Source of the DNA: Treponema sp.
GTDB taxonomy: Bacteria > Spirochaetota > Spirochaetia > Treponematales > Treponemataceae
Direction: 5' to 3'
Length of the DNA: 64,000 nt
Assembly: GCA_017551705.1 (NCBI GenBank)
Contig: JAFZLA010000071.1
Span: 24,528-88,527, forward strand
In this document: piece by piece, positions 25,369-34,225 of the stretch
Layout: every line of letters starts with the position of its first letter
Numbering within the stretch: the first letter of the stretch is position 1
Notes under the pieces: generated by a model
Seen by the model: the letters and a program-made list of their open reading frames with translations, nothing else
The model's database searches: none
Told to the model about the DNA's origin: nothing
Position numbers and translations under genes: made by a program

Positions 25369-26109
25369 TTTTATGAGGTACCAATACCCGCGCCCCTTAT
25401 GGGTGACGCGGACAATGAGGTCGGCCTCGCGCAAAAGCCAAAGCAAAATGTTGGCGTGTGGGGCGGCGGCGCGGTTCTTTTGCGCCAAGAATGCCTCGCG
25501 GATTGTGGCGGCGCTAAAGGGCTCCGAGTTTTTGCCGCGCCCTTTTGAGGCCTGCAGGACCTCTTTTGGCAAAAGGCCCAGCCAGTCTTTTTTGCCGCAA
25601 AGCTTGTGGCTGGTTCCGATTGTCAAAAGCGCCTTGCCTTCTTTTTGCCAGGTCTTCTTAAAGCGGCGGCGGCCATTCTTTGATTGGCTCGCTTGGTCCA
25701 AGACAATCCTTTTTTCTTCAATAGAAATTTCGGGGCAAATCACGCAAAGCTTTTTGCTTGCCAAAAAATCCTTTAGGCCGGTGAACTCCCTTAGCTCTGT
25801 GTAAAGGCTTTCTTTTTTGGGGCTCTTGCGGCGCGAGACAAGGCCGCCGTCCGGTCCGCGCGTTTCTATTATCTTTTCTTTTATTATCGGGTGAACTATT
25901 GTAACGCGGCGGCCGCAAGTTAGCAGGCCTTGGACTTTTTGCTTTAAGGCGCCTACGTTCTTTGTTTGAATTTCTACTACAGTTCCGTCAGGGCATACCA
26001 AATCGCATATCCAACGCTCCACTTGGACTTCCTCTTGGGCGCAAAATTGGACTGCGTAGAATGTCTTTAGGGCCTTGTGCAGCTGGCTTTCGTTGAGCGT
26101 GTTTATCAT
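25366..26109 (-). CDS. Putative PD-(D/E)XK-fold protein with winged-helix-like C-terminus
   Basis: 247 residues, no firm family name. The N-terminal 60 residues read ERWICDLVCPDGTVVEIQTKN: an Asp on a strand followed by E-x-Q-x-K, the spacing of a PD-(D/E)XK nuclease active site. The middle is highly basic (RRKSPKKE, KNGRRRFKKTWQKEGK). The last 60 residues (AATIREAFLAQKNRAAAPHANILLWLLREADLIVRVTHKGRGYWYLIK) look like a small winged helix. ATG 26109 has no Shine-Dalgarno; a TATAGT five bases upstream suggests a leaderless message. It is transcribed away from mraZ. A DNA-processing role is an inference only. Confidence 0.6.
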   Translation of the reverse strand: MINTLNESQLHKALKTFYAVQFCAQEEVQVERWICDLVCPDGTVVEIQTKNVGALKQKVQGLLTCGRRVTIVHPIIKEKIIETRGPDGGLVSRRKSPKKESLYTELREFTGLKDFLASKKLCVICPEISIEEKRIVLDQASQSKNGRRRFKKTWQKEGKALLTIGTSHKLCGKKDWLGLLPKEVLQASKGRGKNSEPFSAATIREAFLAQKNRAAAPHANILLWLLREADLIVRVTHKGRGYWYLIK

Positions 26110-26182
26110 ACAAAACTATACATATATTTTGCTATTTTTTGAAAATTTTCTTCTTTTTTTTCATTATCGGCGCTTTTTTTAG

Positions 26183-26210
26183 TTGACATTATCAAATTTT
26201 GGGGTAAAAT
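26183..26210 (+). promoter_or_regulatory. mraZ promoter
   Basis: TTGACA (26183-26188) and TAAAAT (26205-26210) with a 16-base spacer. Predicted transcription start about 26217, immediately before the repeated TGG boxes. Confidence 0.65.
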
Positions 26211-26219
26211 AGTCATAAA

Positions 26220-26254
26220 GTGGATTTTTGTGGTAAAAAGTGGAAGTAAGTGGA
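26220..26254 (+). promoter_or_regulatory. MraZ operator: four GTGG boxes at exact 10-base spacing
   Basis: GTGGA, GTGGT, GTGGA and GTGGA begin at 26220, 26230, 26240 and 26250. MraZ binds tandem TGGG-type repeats separated by five bases in front of its own gene, so this is very probably the autorepression site of the dcw cluster. The last box overlaps the weak ribosome site of mraZ, so binding could also hide the start of translation. Confidence 0.8.
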
Positions 26255-26698
26255 ATGAGCTTGTTGACTGGCGAGTATTCGACAACATTGGACGAAAAGG
26301 GAAGGATCTCTCTTCCGGCCAAAATTAAGGCCGCGATTGACTGCGGTTCCTTGGTTGTCACACGCGGCTTTGACAAGTGCCTTTGGCTTTTTACTCCCGA
26401 CGAATGGGAAAAAATCAGCTCTTCAGTTATGGAAAAGGCGTCACCCTTCAATCCGCAGCACCGTTCGGTTTTGAGGCATTTGATTTCGCCCGCGACCGAC
26501 ATTGAGATTGACAAAAGCGGCCGCCTTTCTATTGGACAGACCTTGCGCGAGAGCGCCGGTTTGACAAAGGATTGCGTGCTTTTGGGCGTCAACAAGTATA
26601 TGGAGCTTTGGGACGCAAAGACTTACGAAGAGTACTTGGAGGCCAACGCCTCTTCAATTGACGGAGCGGCCGAGGAATTGGGCGCGATTGTTTTTTGA
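26255..26698 (+). CDS. mraZ: Transcriptional regulator MraZ
   Basis: 147-residue AbrB-fold DNA-binding protein and first gene of the division cluster. The two SpoVT/AbrB-like halves are visible: EYSTTLDEKGRISLPAKIK at the N-terminus and ATDIEIDKSGRLSIGQTLRE about 70 residues later, each with the DxKGR(L/I)S signature. It represses its own cluster through the TGG boxes directly upstream. ATG 26255 is chosen because the protein family starts at this point (MSLLTGEYS). rsmH follows after 36 bases. Confidence 0.92.
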   Translation: MSLLTGEYSTTLDEKGRISLPAKIKAAIDCGSLVVTRGFDKCLWLFTPDEWEKISSSVMEKASPFNPQHRSVLRHLISPATDIEIDKSGRLSIGQTLRESAGLTKDCVLLGVNKYMELWDAKTYEEYLEANASSIDGAAEELGAIVF

Positions 26699-26734
26699 TA
26701 ACTAGCCATCAGGCTTGATATATAGGGTGGGAAA

Positions 26735-27727
26735 ATGACGCCGGTACATGTTCCGGTTCTCTTGGCGGAATGTTTGGAGGAGCTTTCGCCGGTTGGGGAA
26801 CCGTTTGAAAAGGACGCTTTTATGATTGACTCGACCTTGGGGGAAGGCGGCCATAGCGAAGCGTTCTTAAAAATGTATCCGGGCGTGAAAATTTGCGGAC
26901 TTGACGCTGACAAGGCGATTCAGGCCCGCGCTAGGGAAAGGCTTTCTGTCTTTGGCGACAGGATGTCTTTTTACAACGGGTGGTTCAACGATTTTTATTC
27001 TGACTATCCGCAAAATTTGCCTAAGCCGAACTTGATTTTGTTCGACCTGGGCATTTCGATTTTTCATTACGAATTGTCCGGCCGCGGCTTTTCGTTTAGG
27101 AATGACGAACCTTTGGACATGCGGATCGATCCGTCAAAGGGGAGGAGCGCGGCCGACATCGTGAACGAAAGTTCCGAGCGCGACTTGGCCGACTTGATTT
27201 ACCTTTACGGCGAAGAAAAGTTGAGCCGCCGCATCGCAAAGGCGATTGTGGAGGCGCGGTCCTCGGCCAGGATTGAGTCGAGCGCCGCCCTTGCCCAAAT
27301 CATTGAGGGCGCGGTTGGCGCAAGGTACGCGCGCGAAAAAATTCACCCGGCCACAAGGACTTTTCAAGCCTTGAGGATTGCGGTGAACGACGAGTTGGGG
27401 CATTTGCCTAGGGCGCTTTTTGACGCCTTTAATGCCTTGGCCGCCGGCGGAAAAATGGGCGTGATTACATTCCATTCCCTTGAGGACAGGATTGTAAAGA
27501 ACTTTTTCCGCAATTTGGCAAAGGAATGTGTTTGCCCGCCCAACGCTCCAAAGTGCGTTTGCGGCGGAAAGGCCTGCGCCGAGCTTTTGACAAGAAAGCC
27601 GCTCGGGCCAAGCGACAAAGAGATAAAGGAAAATTCTCCTTCCCGCAGCGCCAAGCTTAGGGTGGTGAGAAAAATTATTGACGCGGGCGAAAATCGCCTG
27701 GCCGGTTTGGAGGCGGCGCAAAAATGA
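26735..27727 (+). CDS. rsmH: 16S rRNA (cytosine1402-N4)-methyltransferase RsmH
   Basis: 330 residues. SAM-dependent methylase acting on C1402 of 16S rRNA. HVPVLLAECLEEL opens the protein, IDSTLGEGGHSEAFL is the SAM-binding loop, GLDADKAIQARA follows, and LFDLGISIFHYE, RGFSFRNDEPLDMRID and HSLEDRIVKNFF are the diagnostic blocks. The usual LGVSS motif reads LGISI here. The stop overlaps the ftsL start in ATGA. ATG 26735 follows AGGGTGGG. Confidence 0.94.
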   Translation: MTPVHVPVLLAECLEELSPVGEPFEKDAFMIDSTLGEGGHSEAFLKMYPGVKICGLDADKAIQARARERLSVFGDRMSFYNGWFNDFYSDYPQNLPKPNLILFDLGISIFHYELSGRGFSFRNDEPLDMRIDPSKGRSAADIVNESSERDLADLIYLYGEEKLSRRIAKAIVEARSSARIESSAALAQIIEGAVGARYAREKIHPATRTFQALRIAVNDELGHLPRALFDAFNALAAGGKMGVITFHSLEDRIVKNFFRNLAKECVCPPNAPKCVCGGKACAELLTRKPLGPSDKEIKENSPSRSAKLRVVRKIIDAGENRLAGLEAAQK

Positions 27728-28011
27728 AAGGCAAGAATCTTGGCTGGAAAATATTTACTATTATTTGCGCCGCGCTGGTGCCGCTCTTGTTCGCGCTCAA
27801 CGCGATGCAAGCCGCGCGCTATATGAAAGTTCAAAACGAGGTCAAGGCCCTTGAACAAAAGCAAGTGGAATTGGTCGAAGAAAACAAGCGCTTGATAACG
27901 GACATAAGCCTCTTGTCAAGCGGCGAACGGATAGGCAAGATTGCCGAAGAGGAGCTCGGAATGCGCAAAGCCGAGTCTGAAGAAATTGTGCGCGTTGAAA
28001 TGCGGCGGTGA
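27724..28011 (+). CDS. ftsL: FtsL-like cell-division protein
   Basis: 95 residues: short cytoplasmic start (MKGKNLGWK), one transmembrane helix (about 10-30, IFTIICAALVPLLFALNAM), then a periplasmic coiled coil (VKALEQKQVELVEENKRLITDISLLSS). This is the FtsL/DivIC layout, and position between rsmH and murF supports FtsL. It would link FtsQ and the septal synthase in the divisome. No ftsI gene follows, which is unusual outside spirochaetes. It overlaps rsmH by four bases. Confidence 0.82.
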   Translation: MKGKNLGWKIFTIICAALVPLLFALNAMQAARYMKVQNEVKALEQKQVELVEENKRLITDISLLSSGERIGKIAEEELGMRKAESEEIVRVEMRR

Positions 28012-28023
28012 GCCGCAAGATGA

Positions 28024-28048
28024 GCGGCGCTCCGGCTAGGGACGCCGC
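28024..28048. repeat. GC hairpin just before murF
   Basis: GCGGCG (28024-28029) pairs with CGCCGC (28043-28048), leaving only three bases to the murF ATG at 28052. It has no T-run. It could reduce translation of murF relative to ftsL. Confidence 0.5.
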
Positions 28049-28051
28049 TTA

Positions 28052-29551
28052 ATGGGTTTAAAAATGGGTGGGGAAGATTTAAAGGCCAACAGCCTTTTGA
28101 CATTTGACGAACTCTTGGAAAGCGTGTACGGAAGGTACATCGGCTTTGCGGGCGGCGGAGCCAAAGTTTTTGGCTTTACATCAGTCGCCACGGATTCCAG
28201 GAACGTCGAGCCCGGAAGCCTTTTTGTTCCCCTTGTCGGCGAAAAGCAGGACGGCCACCGCTTTATTCCAGAGGCGCTTGCCGCCGGAGCGACCGCGGTT
28301 TTTGTAACCGACTCTGTTTACCAAAACAACACAAAATATTTTATGGACTTGGCCGCCGAGGATTTGAACATAACCTTTATCGCGGTCGAAAACAATTTGA
28401 CGGCCTTGCAAAACGCCGCCCGCGCCTACGTTCAAAAGTTCCCTAACTTGATTAAAATTGGAATCACCGGTTCCAGCGGAAAGACAACCACAAAAGAAAT
28501 TTTGGCCTCGATTTTAAGAGAAAAATACAACGTAATCGCCACCGAAGGAAACTTCAATTCCGAGACGGGCCTTCCGTTGAGCGTGTTTAAAATTCGCGCC
28601 GAGCACCAGGTTGGCGTTTTTGAAATGGGCATGAACCGCAAGGACGAAATTGGCGAAATCGCCCGCGTCTTGGCTCCCAACTACGCCATCATCACCAACA
28701 TCGGCAACGCCCACATTGGAATTTTGGGAAGCCGCGAAAACATCGCCGAAGAAAAGAAAAAGATTTTTAAGTACATAAACGAAGACGGCGCGGCCTTTGT
28801 TCCCGACGAAGACGACTTTGCCAATTTCTTGTTGGAAGGCGTCAAGGGAAAGCGCGTTCGCTACGGAAAGAACGTTCCCGAAAGTCAAAGCGGAGTTCAG
28901 TTTATCAGCAACGACGGAATCAGCGGAACCCGCTTTGCCATTGACGGCCAAGAGGTTCGTTTGGGCATTCCCGGCCTTTACAATTACACCAACGCGCTTG
29001 GCTGCATAGCGCTGGCCAAGACTTTGGGATTGTCCGCCAAAGAAATTTGCGCCGGCCTAAAGAAAGTCAAGTCTGTTGACGGCCGAGGAAACGTAATTGC
29101 AATAAACACCAAAAAGAATTCCAAAGGGGAAAGTAAAAAAGTTATGTTGATGTACGATTGCTACAACGCAAATCCGGACTCGATGGAAAAGGCGCTTAAC
29201 CTCTGCGGCTCGCTCGAAACAAAGGGCAGGATGATTTTTGTTTTGGGCGACATGAAGGAATTGGGAGACGTTTCGGCCCAGGAGCATTCAAGAATCGGCG
29301 CTTTGGCCACTTTGAGCAAGCCCAGCTTGATTGTTTTTGTTGGTCCCGAGATGGAGAACGGAGCCAAAGCCGCCAAGCTTTCGGGTTTTGTCAATGTAAA
29401 ATATTTTCCGACAGCCGACGTCGACAAGGTAAGCTCTTGCGTTTTGGAATACGCGCAGGACGACGACTTTATTTTGCTCAAGGCGTCGCATTCGATGAAC
29501 TTTGACTTGATTGCCCAAAAAATTAGCGAAAGGGAGGACGCGTCAGCTTAA
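28052..29551 (+). CDS. murF: UDP-N-acetylmuramoyl-tripeptide--D-alanyl-D-alanine ligase MurF
   Basis: 499 residues. ATP-dependent addition of D-Ala-D-Ala to the UDP-MurNAc-tripeptide in the cytoplasm. N-terminal domain with ATDSRNVEPGSLFVPLVGEKQDGHRFI, ATP loop GITGSSGKTTTKEIL, NFNSETGLPLSVF, metal-binding EMGMN and NIGNAHIG, and C-terminal YNANPDSMEKALNL plus GDMKELG. ATG 28052 is taken; an ATG twelve bases later is possible. ftsW starts one base after the stop. It is the only mur gene in this cluster. Confidence 0.93.
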   Translation: MGLKMGGEDLKANSLLTFDELLESVYGRYIGFAGGGAKVFGFTSVATDSRNVEPGSLFVPLVGEKQDGHRFIPEALAAGATAVFVTDSVYQNNTKYFMDLAAEDLNITFIAVENNLTALQNAARAYVQKFPNLIKIGITGSSGKTTTKEILASILREKYNVIATEGNFNSETGLPLSVFKIRAEHQVGVFEMGMNRKDEIGEIARVLAPNYAIITNIGNAHIGILGSRENIAEEKKKIFKYINEDGAAFVPDEDDFANFLLEGVKGKRVRYGKNVPESQSGVQFISNDGISGTRFAIDGQEVRLGIPGLYNYTNALGCIALAKTLGLSAKEICAGLKKVKSVDGRGNVIAINTKKNSKGESKKVMLMYDCYNANPDSMEKALNLCGSLETKGRMIFVLGDMKELGDVSAQEHSRIGALATLSKPSLIVFVGPEMENGAKAAKLSGFVNVKYFPTADVDKVSSCVLEYAQDDDFILLKASHSMNFDLIAQKISEREDASA

Positions 29552-29552
29552 A

Positions 29553-30773
29553 ATGAGCGGATACAATTTTTATCCTGACAAACCTCTTTCTCAATACAAA
29601 AAAAGCGACACCGGCTTGATTGTCTCAATCATTTTGCTTTGGGGCCTTGGAGTCGGCGCCTTGTATTTTTGCTCTTCCGCTTACAGCGGAAAAATGCTTG
29701 GCGGCGAGTTCGCACTTGTCAAGCGGCAGTTGGCGGCAAGCCTTGTGGGATTCGCCGGCCTGGCCTTTTTTGCCTTTATGCCGTTTTCTAAAATCAGAAA
29801 GCTTTTGCCGCTTTTGATGTTGGTTACAGTGATTCTTTTGCTGGCCACTTTTGTTCCAGCCTTTAACGAGGAGAGGAACGGAGCCAAGCGCTGGGTAAAG
29901 CTTTTGTTCTTTAGATTCCAGCCGTCAGAGCTTGCCAAGTTTGCCTTGGTCTTGTATTTGGCCAACTTTTTTGACAAGTACCAAAAGCAAAAGGACAACG
30001 ACGAGCGCAGCGTGTTCCCCGCCGTTATGGTGATGACGCTTTTTGTTTCTTTGATTTTTGCGCAAAAAGATTTTTCGACAGGCTTGTTCTTGTTCTTGAT
30101 TTGCTTGCTTTTGTTCTTTATCAGCGGAATAAAGACTTTGTGGTTGATACCGATGGCGGTCATTGGAATTCCCGCCGTCGCGATGATGATTGTTTGGGAG
30201 CCCTACCGCATGGAGCGCATCGCGGGCTTTTTGCATCCCGAGCAGTTTGGCCAAGGCGTCAACTACCAGACCAACGCTTCGCTAAGGGCGATAAGCGCCG
30301 GCGGTTTTTGGGGTCAGGGAATCGGAAGCGGCTTGGCAAAGCTTAGCAGCATTCCCGAAGTTCAGGCTGACTATATTTTTGCGGGCTGGACCGAGGCGAT
30401 GGGCTTTATTGGCGTGGCGCTCTATTTTATTATTTTGTGCGTTTTTGCCTACCGAGCCTACAAGGTTTCGTTCATGTGCCCAAGCCGTTTTGGAGCCATC
30501 GGAACATTTGGCTGCGCGTCGGCGATTTTGTTCCAGTCTTTGGCCAATGTCGCGGTTGTTTGCGGAGCGATTCCTTCGACAGGAATTCCGCTTCCGTTTT
30601 TTAGCGCCGGCGGTTCGTCGATGATTGTCAGCCTTTGCATGTGCGGCTTTATGATCAACGCCGCCCGCGGAGACAAAGACGCGGACATTGAAGAAGATTA
30701 TTATAATTATAACGAAAACGAAGATAATGAACTAAAAGTATTGAACGAGGCGGGAGAGTATGAGCGACTATAG
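29553..30773 (+). CDS. ftsW: Septal peptidoglycan glycosyltransferase FtsW (SEDS family)
   Basis: 406 residues with about ten membrane helices. SEDS glycosyltransferase that polymerises lipid II at the septum. Marker blocks: GAKRWVKLLFFRFQPSELAKFALVLYLA, FAQKDFSTGLFLFLICLLLFF, the large loop QGVNYQTNASLRAISAGGFWGQGIGSGLAKLSSIPEVQADYIFA, and near the end IPSTGIPLPFFSAGGSSM. A Tyr/Asn/Glu-rich cytoplasmic tail follows. ATG 29553 is chosen as an upstream in-frame start would sit in murF. It overlaps ftsQ by 14 bases. FtsW rather than RodA by its cluster. Confidence 0.93.
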   Translation: MSGYNFYPDKPLSQYKKSDTGLIVSIILLWGLGVGALYFCSSAYSGKMLGGEFALVKRQLAASLVGFAGLAFFAFMPFSKIRKLLPLLMLVTVILLLATFVPAFNEERNGAKRWVKLLFFRFQPSELAKFALVLYLANFFDKYQKQKDNDERSVFPAVMVMTLFVSLIFAQKDFSTGLFLFLICLLLFFISGIKTLWLIPMAVIGIPAVAMMIVWEPYRMERIAGFLHPEQFGQGVNYQTNASLRAISAGGFWGQGIGSGLAKLSSIPEVQADYIFAGWTEAMGFIGVALYFIILCVFAYRAYKVSFMCPSRFGAIGTFGCASAILFQSLANVAVVCGAIPSTGIPLPFFSAGGSSMIVSLCMCGFMINAARGDKDADIEEDYYNYNENEDNELKVLNEAGEYERL

Positions 30774-31596
30774 CGCTGTGAGCGAATTTGACCAGTATAT
30801 AATTAAAAAGCGTCCGGCAGAAAAAACTGACGACAAATTTATCAAGATGATGAAAATTGTCGTCGGAACTTTGTGCGGACTTCTTTTGCTTGAAATTCTT
30901 CTTTATAAATTTGTTCAGCCCAGCGTGCGGACGTCGCGCGTTGTTTTTGAGGGCCTCAAAACTTACACGGCGGAAGAGTTGAACCAAGAGATTCTTCCGT
31001 TTTGCCGCGGAAACTATTTTAGCTTTGACACAGCGGCCGTAGCCTCAAAGCTTTCGGCTGTAAGCGGAATCGAGTCTGTCGAAATCGAAAAGCGCTTTCC
31101 CGACAAGATTGTGGCTAGAGTCAAGGAGCGCCAAAGCGTCGCCATGACTTTTGTAAGCGACAACGGAAAGACGATTCCCGTTCAAATCGACAAAAATTGC
31201 GTTTTGTTCGAGTGCGGCTCGGCTGGCGTTGACTCCTCCGTTCCGATTGTGTCGGGCATTCCTGTAGAATTCCTTTCGGGCGGAATGAGAATTCCCGCCA
31301 AGTACAGAACTTTGATTGACCAAATTGACCGCATCAGCTCCCTTCCGCAAAAGTATTTTGCCGCGGTTTCGGAGATTTGCGTGTTGCCCAAAAAGTACGG
31401 CAACTATGAATTGATGATAATTCCTGTAAATTCGCGGGCGCGAGTTTTGACCGATAGAGCCTTGAATGAAGACGCGCTTCAGTATATGATGGTAGCGCTG
31501 GAAGTTGTAAACTCTATCGCGCCTAACGCAACTGAGATTGACTTGCGTTACGGTTCGGTTTCTTACAGAACGCCGCATGGAGGAAGTGTTGAGTGA
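30760..31596 (+). CDS. ftsQ: Cell-division protein FtsQ/DivIB
   Basis: 278 residues. Short cytoplasmic region, one transmembrane helix at about 28-48 (MMKIVVGTLCGLLLLEILLY), then a POTRA domain (SRVVFEGLKTYTAEELNQEIL...SGIESVEIEKRFPDKIVARVKERQSV) and the FtsQ beta domain. It scaffolds FtsL and the septal synthase. The start follows GGGAGAG inside the end of ftsW. The 3' end overlaps the start of ftsA by eight bases. Sequence identity in this family is low; topology, POTRA pattern and position carry the assignment. Confidence 0.88.
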   Translation: MSDYSAVSEFDQYIIKKRPAEKTDDKFIKMMKIVVGTLCGLLLLEILLYKFVQPSVRTSRVVFEGLKTYTAEELNQEILPFCRGNYFSFDTAAVASKLSAVSGIESVEIEKRFPDKIVARVKERQSVAMTFVSDNGKTIPVQIDKNCVLFECGSAGVDSSVPIVSGIPVEFLSGGMRIPAKYRTLIDQIDRISSLPQKYFAAVSEICVLPKKYGNYELMIIPVNSRARVLTDRALNEDALQYMMVALEVVNSIAPNATEIDLRYGSVSYRTPHGGSVE

Positions 31597-32827
31597 TATT
31601 ATAGTTGGCCTTGACGTTGGAACAAGCGTCGTTCGCGTTGCTATTGGCGAATTGACAGCCGACGGAAAGATTGAAATTATCGGCCTTAGCCATAAAAAAT
31701 CCCAAGGACTCAGAAACGGGGCGATCGTAAACCTTGAGGCCGCCAGCGCCATCATCAAGGAAGCGGTTGACGCCGCCGAGCAAAACGCCGGCTTTGAGGT
31801 TGAGTCTTGCGTGGCCGCCATCGGAGGTCCGCAAATTGAATGCAAAAACTCAAGGGGCCAGGCCGCCGTTTCAAAGCGCGGAAAAGACAATGGCGAGATT
31901 ACAAGGGCCGACGTTGACCGCGTTATTGAAAACGCGCGCAGCATTCCGATAGCTCCCGACAAAGAAATATTGCACGTAATTCCCAAGAGCTATACAGTGG
32001 ACCAGGTTGACGGAATCAAAGATCCTATCAACATGATGGGAGTCCGCCTTGAAACAGAAATCCACATCGTTACCGCTTCAAAGACCGCGATTCAAAACAT
32101 CCGCGACTGCGTGAACCGCGCCGGCTACGACCTTGACCGCATCATGCAAAAAACGCTCGCCGCCGCCCAAGCGGTTGTCCACCAGGACGAGATGGAGCTT
32201 GGCTCGATTTTGATTGACTTGGGAGCCGGAACGACAGACGTTTTGGTTTTGCACAATGGCGCTCCTCTTACAAGCTTCTCGCTAAAGAACTGCGGCTACT
32301 ACGTTACAAACGACATCGCGATTGTAAAAGGCATTCCGCCAGCCGCCGCCGAAGAAATCAAAGTCAACGACGGCTGCTGCTTTTTGGACATGCTTGACGA
32401 CCCGCGCGAAGTTACGATTCCTGGCGTCGGCGGCCGACCGCCGGAGCTTTCAAGCCAGACAGAAATTTGCGAAATCATCCAGCCCCGCATGGAAGAAATA
32501 TTTATGACCGTCAGGAGCGAAATCGTCCGCAAGACCGATTTGACTCGCCTTAGCGGAAACATCATTCTTACCGGCGGCGGCGCGCAAATGGAAGGCGTTT
32601 TGGAATTGGCGATGAACGTGTTTGGAACAAAGGCCGTTCGTCTTGGAATTCCCGAAAGCCTTGGCGGAATCGAGGAAGATTACCGAAAGCCCGAATGGGC
32701 CACGGCAATCGGCTTGGTAGTTTCGCAAAAGGACGCGGTGATTCAAGCGGCCAAGGCGCCTAAAGCCAAAACGCGCCAGGGACCAAGCGGAAACATTTGG
32801 CAAAAACTTAAAAAGGCATTTTTTTAA
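31589..32827 (+). CDS. ftsA: Cell-division protein FtsA
   Basis: Actin-like ATPase that tethers FtsZ to the membrane, 412 residues. Phosphate-1 block [21 protein letters not shown]2 insertion ([27 protein letters not shown]), phosphate-2 [15 protein letters not shown], adenosine block [13 protein letters not shown]. The last residues ([13 protein letters not shown]) form the amphipathic membrane-targeting helix. TTG 31589 is preferred: GGAGG lies five bases upstream and the family usually begins MSDIIVGLD. An ATG at 31577 would place the ribosome site inside the gene. Confidence 0.9.
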   Translation: MSDIIVGLDVGTSVVRVAIGELTADGKIEIIGLSHKKSQGLRNGAIVNLEAASAIIKEAVDAAEQNAGFEVESCVAAIGGPQIECKNSRGQAAVSKRGKDNGEITRADVDRVIENARSIPIAPDKEILHVIPKSYTVDQVDGIKDPINMMGVRLETEIHIVTASKTAIQNIRDCVNRAGYDLDRIMQKTLAAAQAVVHQDEMELGSILIDLGAGTTDVLVLHNGAPLTSFSLKNCGYYVTNDIAIVKGIPPAAAEEIKVNDGCCFLDMLDDPREVTIPGVGGRPPELSSQTEICEIIQPRMEEIFMTVRSEIVRKTDLTRLSGNIILTGGGAQMEGVLELAMNVFGTKAVRLGIPESLGGIEEDYRKPEWATAIGLVVSQKDAVIQAAKAPKAKTRQGPSGNIWQKLKKAFF

Positions 32828-32859
32828 TTGTAGATATATACAGTGGGAGGAATAAAAAA

Positions 32860-34200
32860 ATGAGTTTGATGGAACATTCAGTTGTTGACAATGAGGGCAA
32901 GACATTGCTTACGCCCAACCCGACAAAGATTAAGGTGGTCGGATGCGGCGGCGGCGGATCAAATGCCGTCAACAGAATGATTGACGCCAAGATTCCTAAC
33001 GTTGATTTTATCGTAATCAACACGGACTTGCAGGCGCTCAACTATTCGCGCGCCGAGACTAAGGTGGCCATTGGCCAAAAAGTCACAGGCGGTTTGGGAG
33101 CCGGAGCCAATCCTGACATTGGAGAGCAGGCTGCCGAAGAAGACAAGGAAAACATCAAGAACATCTTGGCCGGCGCCAACATGGTTTTTGTAACAGCCGG
33201 AATGGGCGGCGGAACTGGAACTGGTTCCGCTCCTGTAGTGGCCCGAATCGCGCACGAGATGGGCGCCTTGACAGTCGGCGTCGTAACGACTCCTTTTGAC
33301 TTTGAAGGCTCTATAAGAATGAATGTCGCCAAAGCCGGAATCGAAAAGCTTCACAAAGAAGTTGACTCATTGATTGTAATTCCCAACCAGCAGCTTATAA
33401 AGGTAATCGACAAAAAAGCGCCCATCACCCAGGCTTTCCGCGTGGCGGACGACGTTTTGCGCCACGGCGTTGAAGGCATCTCTCGCATAATCACAATGCC
33501 CGGCGAAGTGAACACAGACTTTGCCGACGTTACAGCCGCGATGAAGGGACAGGGCGACGCCTTGCTTGGCGTTGGACTTGGAAAGGGCGAGAACCGCGCG
33601 GTAGACGCGGCCACAAGCGCCATCAACAATCCTTTGCTCGAAGACATGAACATCGACGGAGCCAAGAACATTTTGATCAACGTTTCTTCTTGCGGAAACG
33701 TTTCGTTGAGCGAGACGGAAGAAATGGCCAAAATCATCACCGCCAGCGCCGATCCCAACAGCCGCGTATTCTGGGGCAATGTCGTTGATCCGACAATGGG
33801 CGAGGACGATTTGAGCGTAACTGTAATCGCAACCGGCTTCAACCAAATTTCAACTCCCGCTTCTGTAAAGGCCGCCGGCGTTGAAGAAAGCAAAAAGAAC
33901 GGCAATGACAACCTCATGGATTGCGACGAATTTGACAGCCTTATGCGTGGTTCGGTCAACCACCAAAGAAAGGAAGTCAGCTTTGAACAGTACGGCGTTT
34001 TTGAGCGCTCTTCTTCAAACGAAGACAGCGAAGAAAGCGCCGAGGCCGGAACTTTGGGAAAAGATTTGGCCGCCTCGTACAGCGCCCGCCCAAGCCGCAT
34101 GTCAATCGAGCCGCCGGAGGGCTTTAGCGCGAGCGACGACCTTTCTCAGCCGGCTTGCTGGAGAAACAGGGGCTTGAGCCGCGAAATCAATTTGCGCTAA
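32860..34200 (+). CDS. ftsZ: Cell-division tubulin FtsZ
   Basis: 446 residues. GTPase that forms the division ring. Start [19 protein letters not shown], tubulin signature [14 protein letters not shown]7 loop region [11 protein letters not shown], which supplies the catalytic Asp to the next subunit. Residues after about 320 form an acidic, Ser-rich linker ([13 protein letters not shown]). The C-terminal peptide reads [18 protein letters not shown], so the usual D-x-PAFLRR FtsA-binding tail is only loosely kept. ATG 32860 follows GGGAGG. Confidence 0.95.
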   Translation: MSLMEHSVVDNEGKTLLTPNPTKIKVVGCGGGGSNAVNRMIDAKIPNVDFIVINTDLQALNYSRAETKVAIGQKVTGGLGAGANPDIGEQAAEEDKENIKNILAGANMVFVTAGMGGGTGTGSAPVVARIAHEMGALTVGVVTTPFDFEGSIRMNVAKAGIEKLHKEVDSLIVIPNQQLIKVIDKKAPITQAFRVADDVLRHGVEGISRIITMPGEVNTDFADVTAAMKGQGDALLGVGLGKGENRAVDAATSAINNPLLEDMNIDGAKNILINVSSCGNVSLSETEEMAKIITASADPNSRVFWGNVVDPTMGEDDLSVTVIATGFNQISTPASVKAAGVEESKKNGNDNLMDCDEFDSLMRGSVNHQRKEVSFEQYGVFERSSSNEDSEESAEAGTLGKDLAASYSARPSRMSIEPPEGFSASDDLSQPACWRNRGLSREINLR

Positions 34201-34225
34201 GAGCGCAGAACTTTAGGTTTTGACG

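Noticed and set aside
31045..31986. 313-codon minus-strand frame across ftsQ and ftsA
   Set aside because: Crosses two real genes on the other strand; no family pattern.
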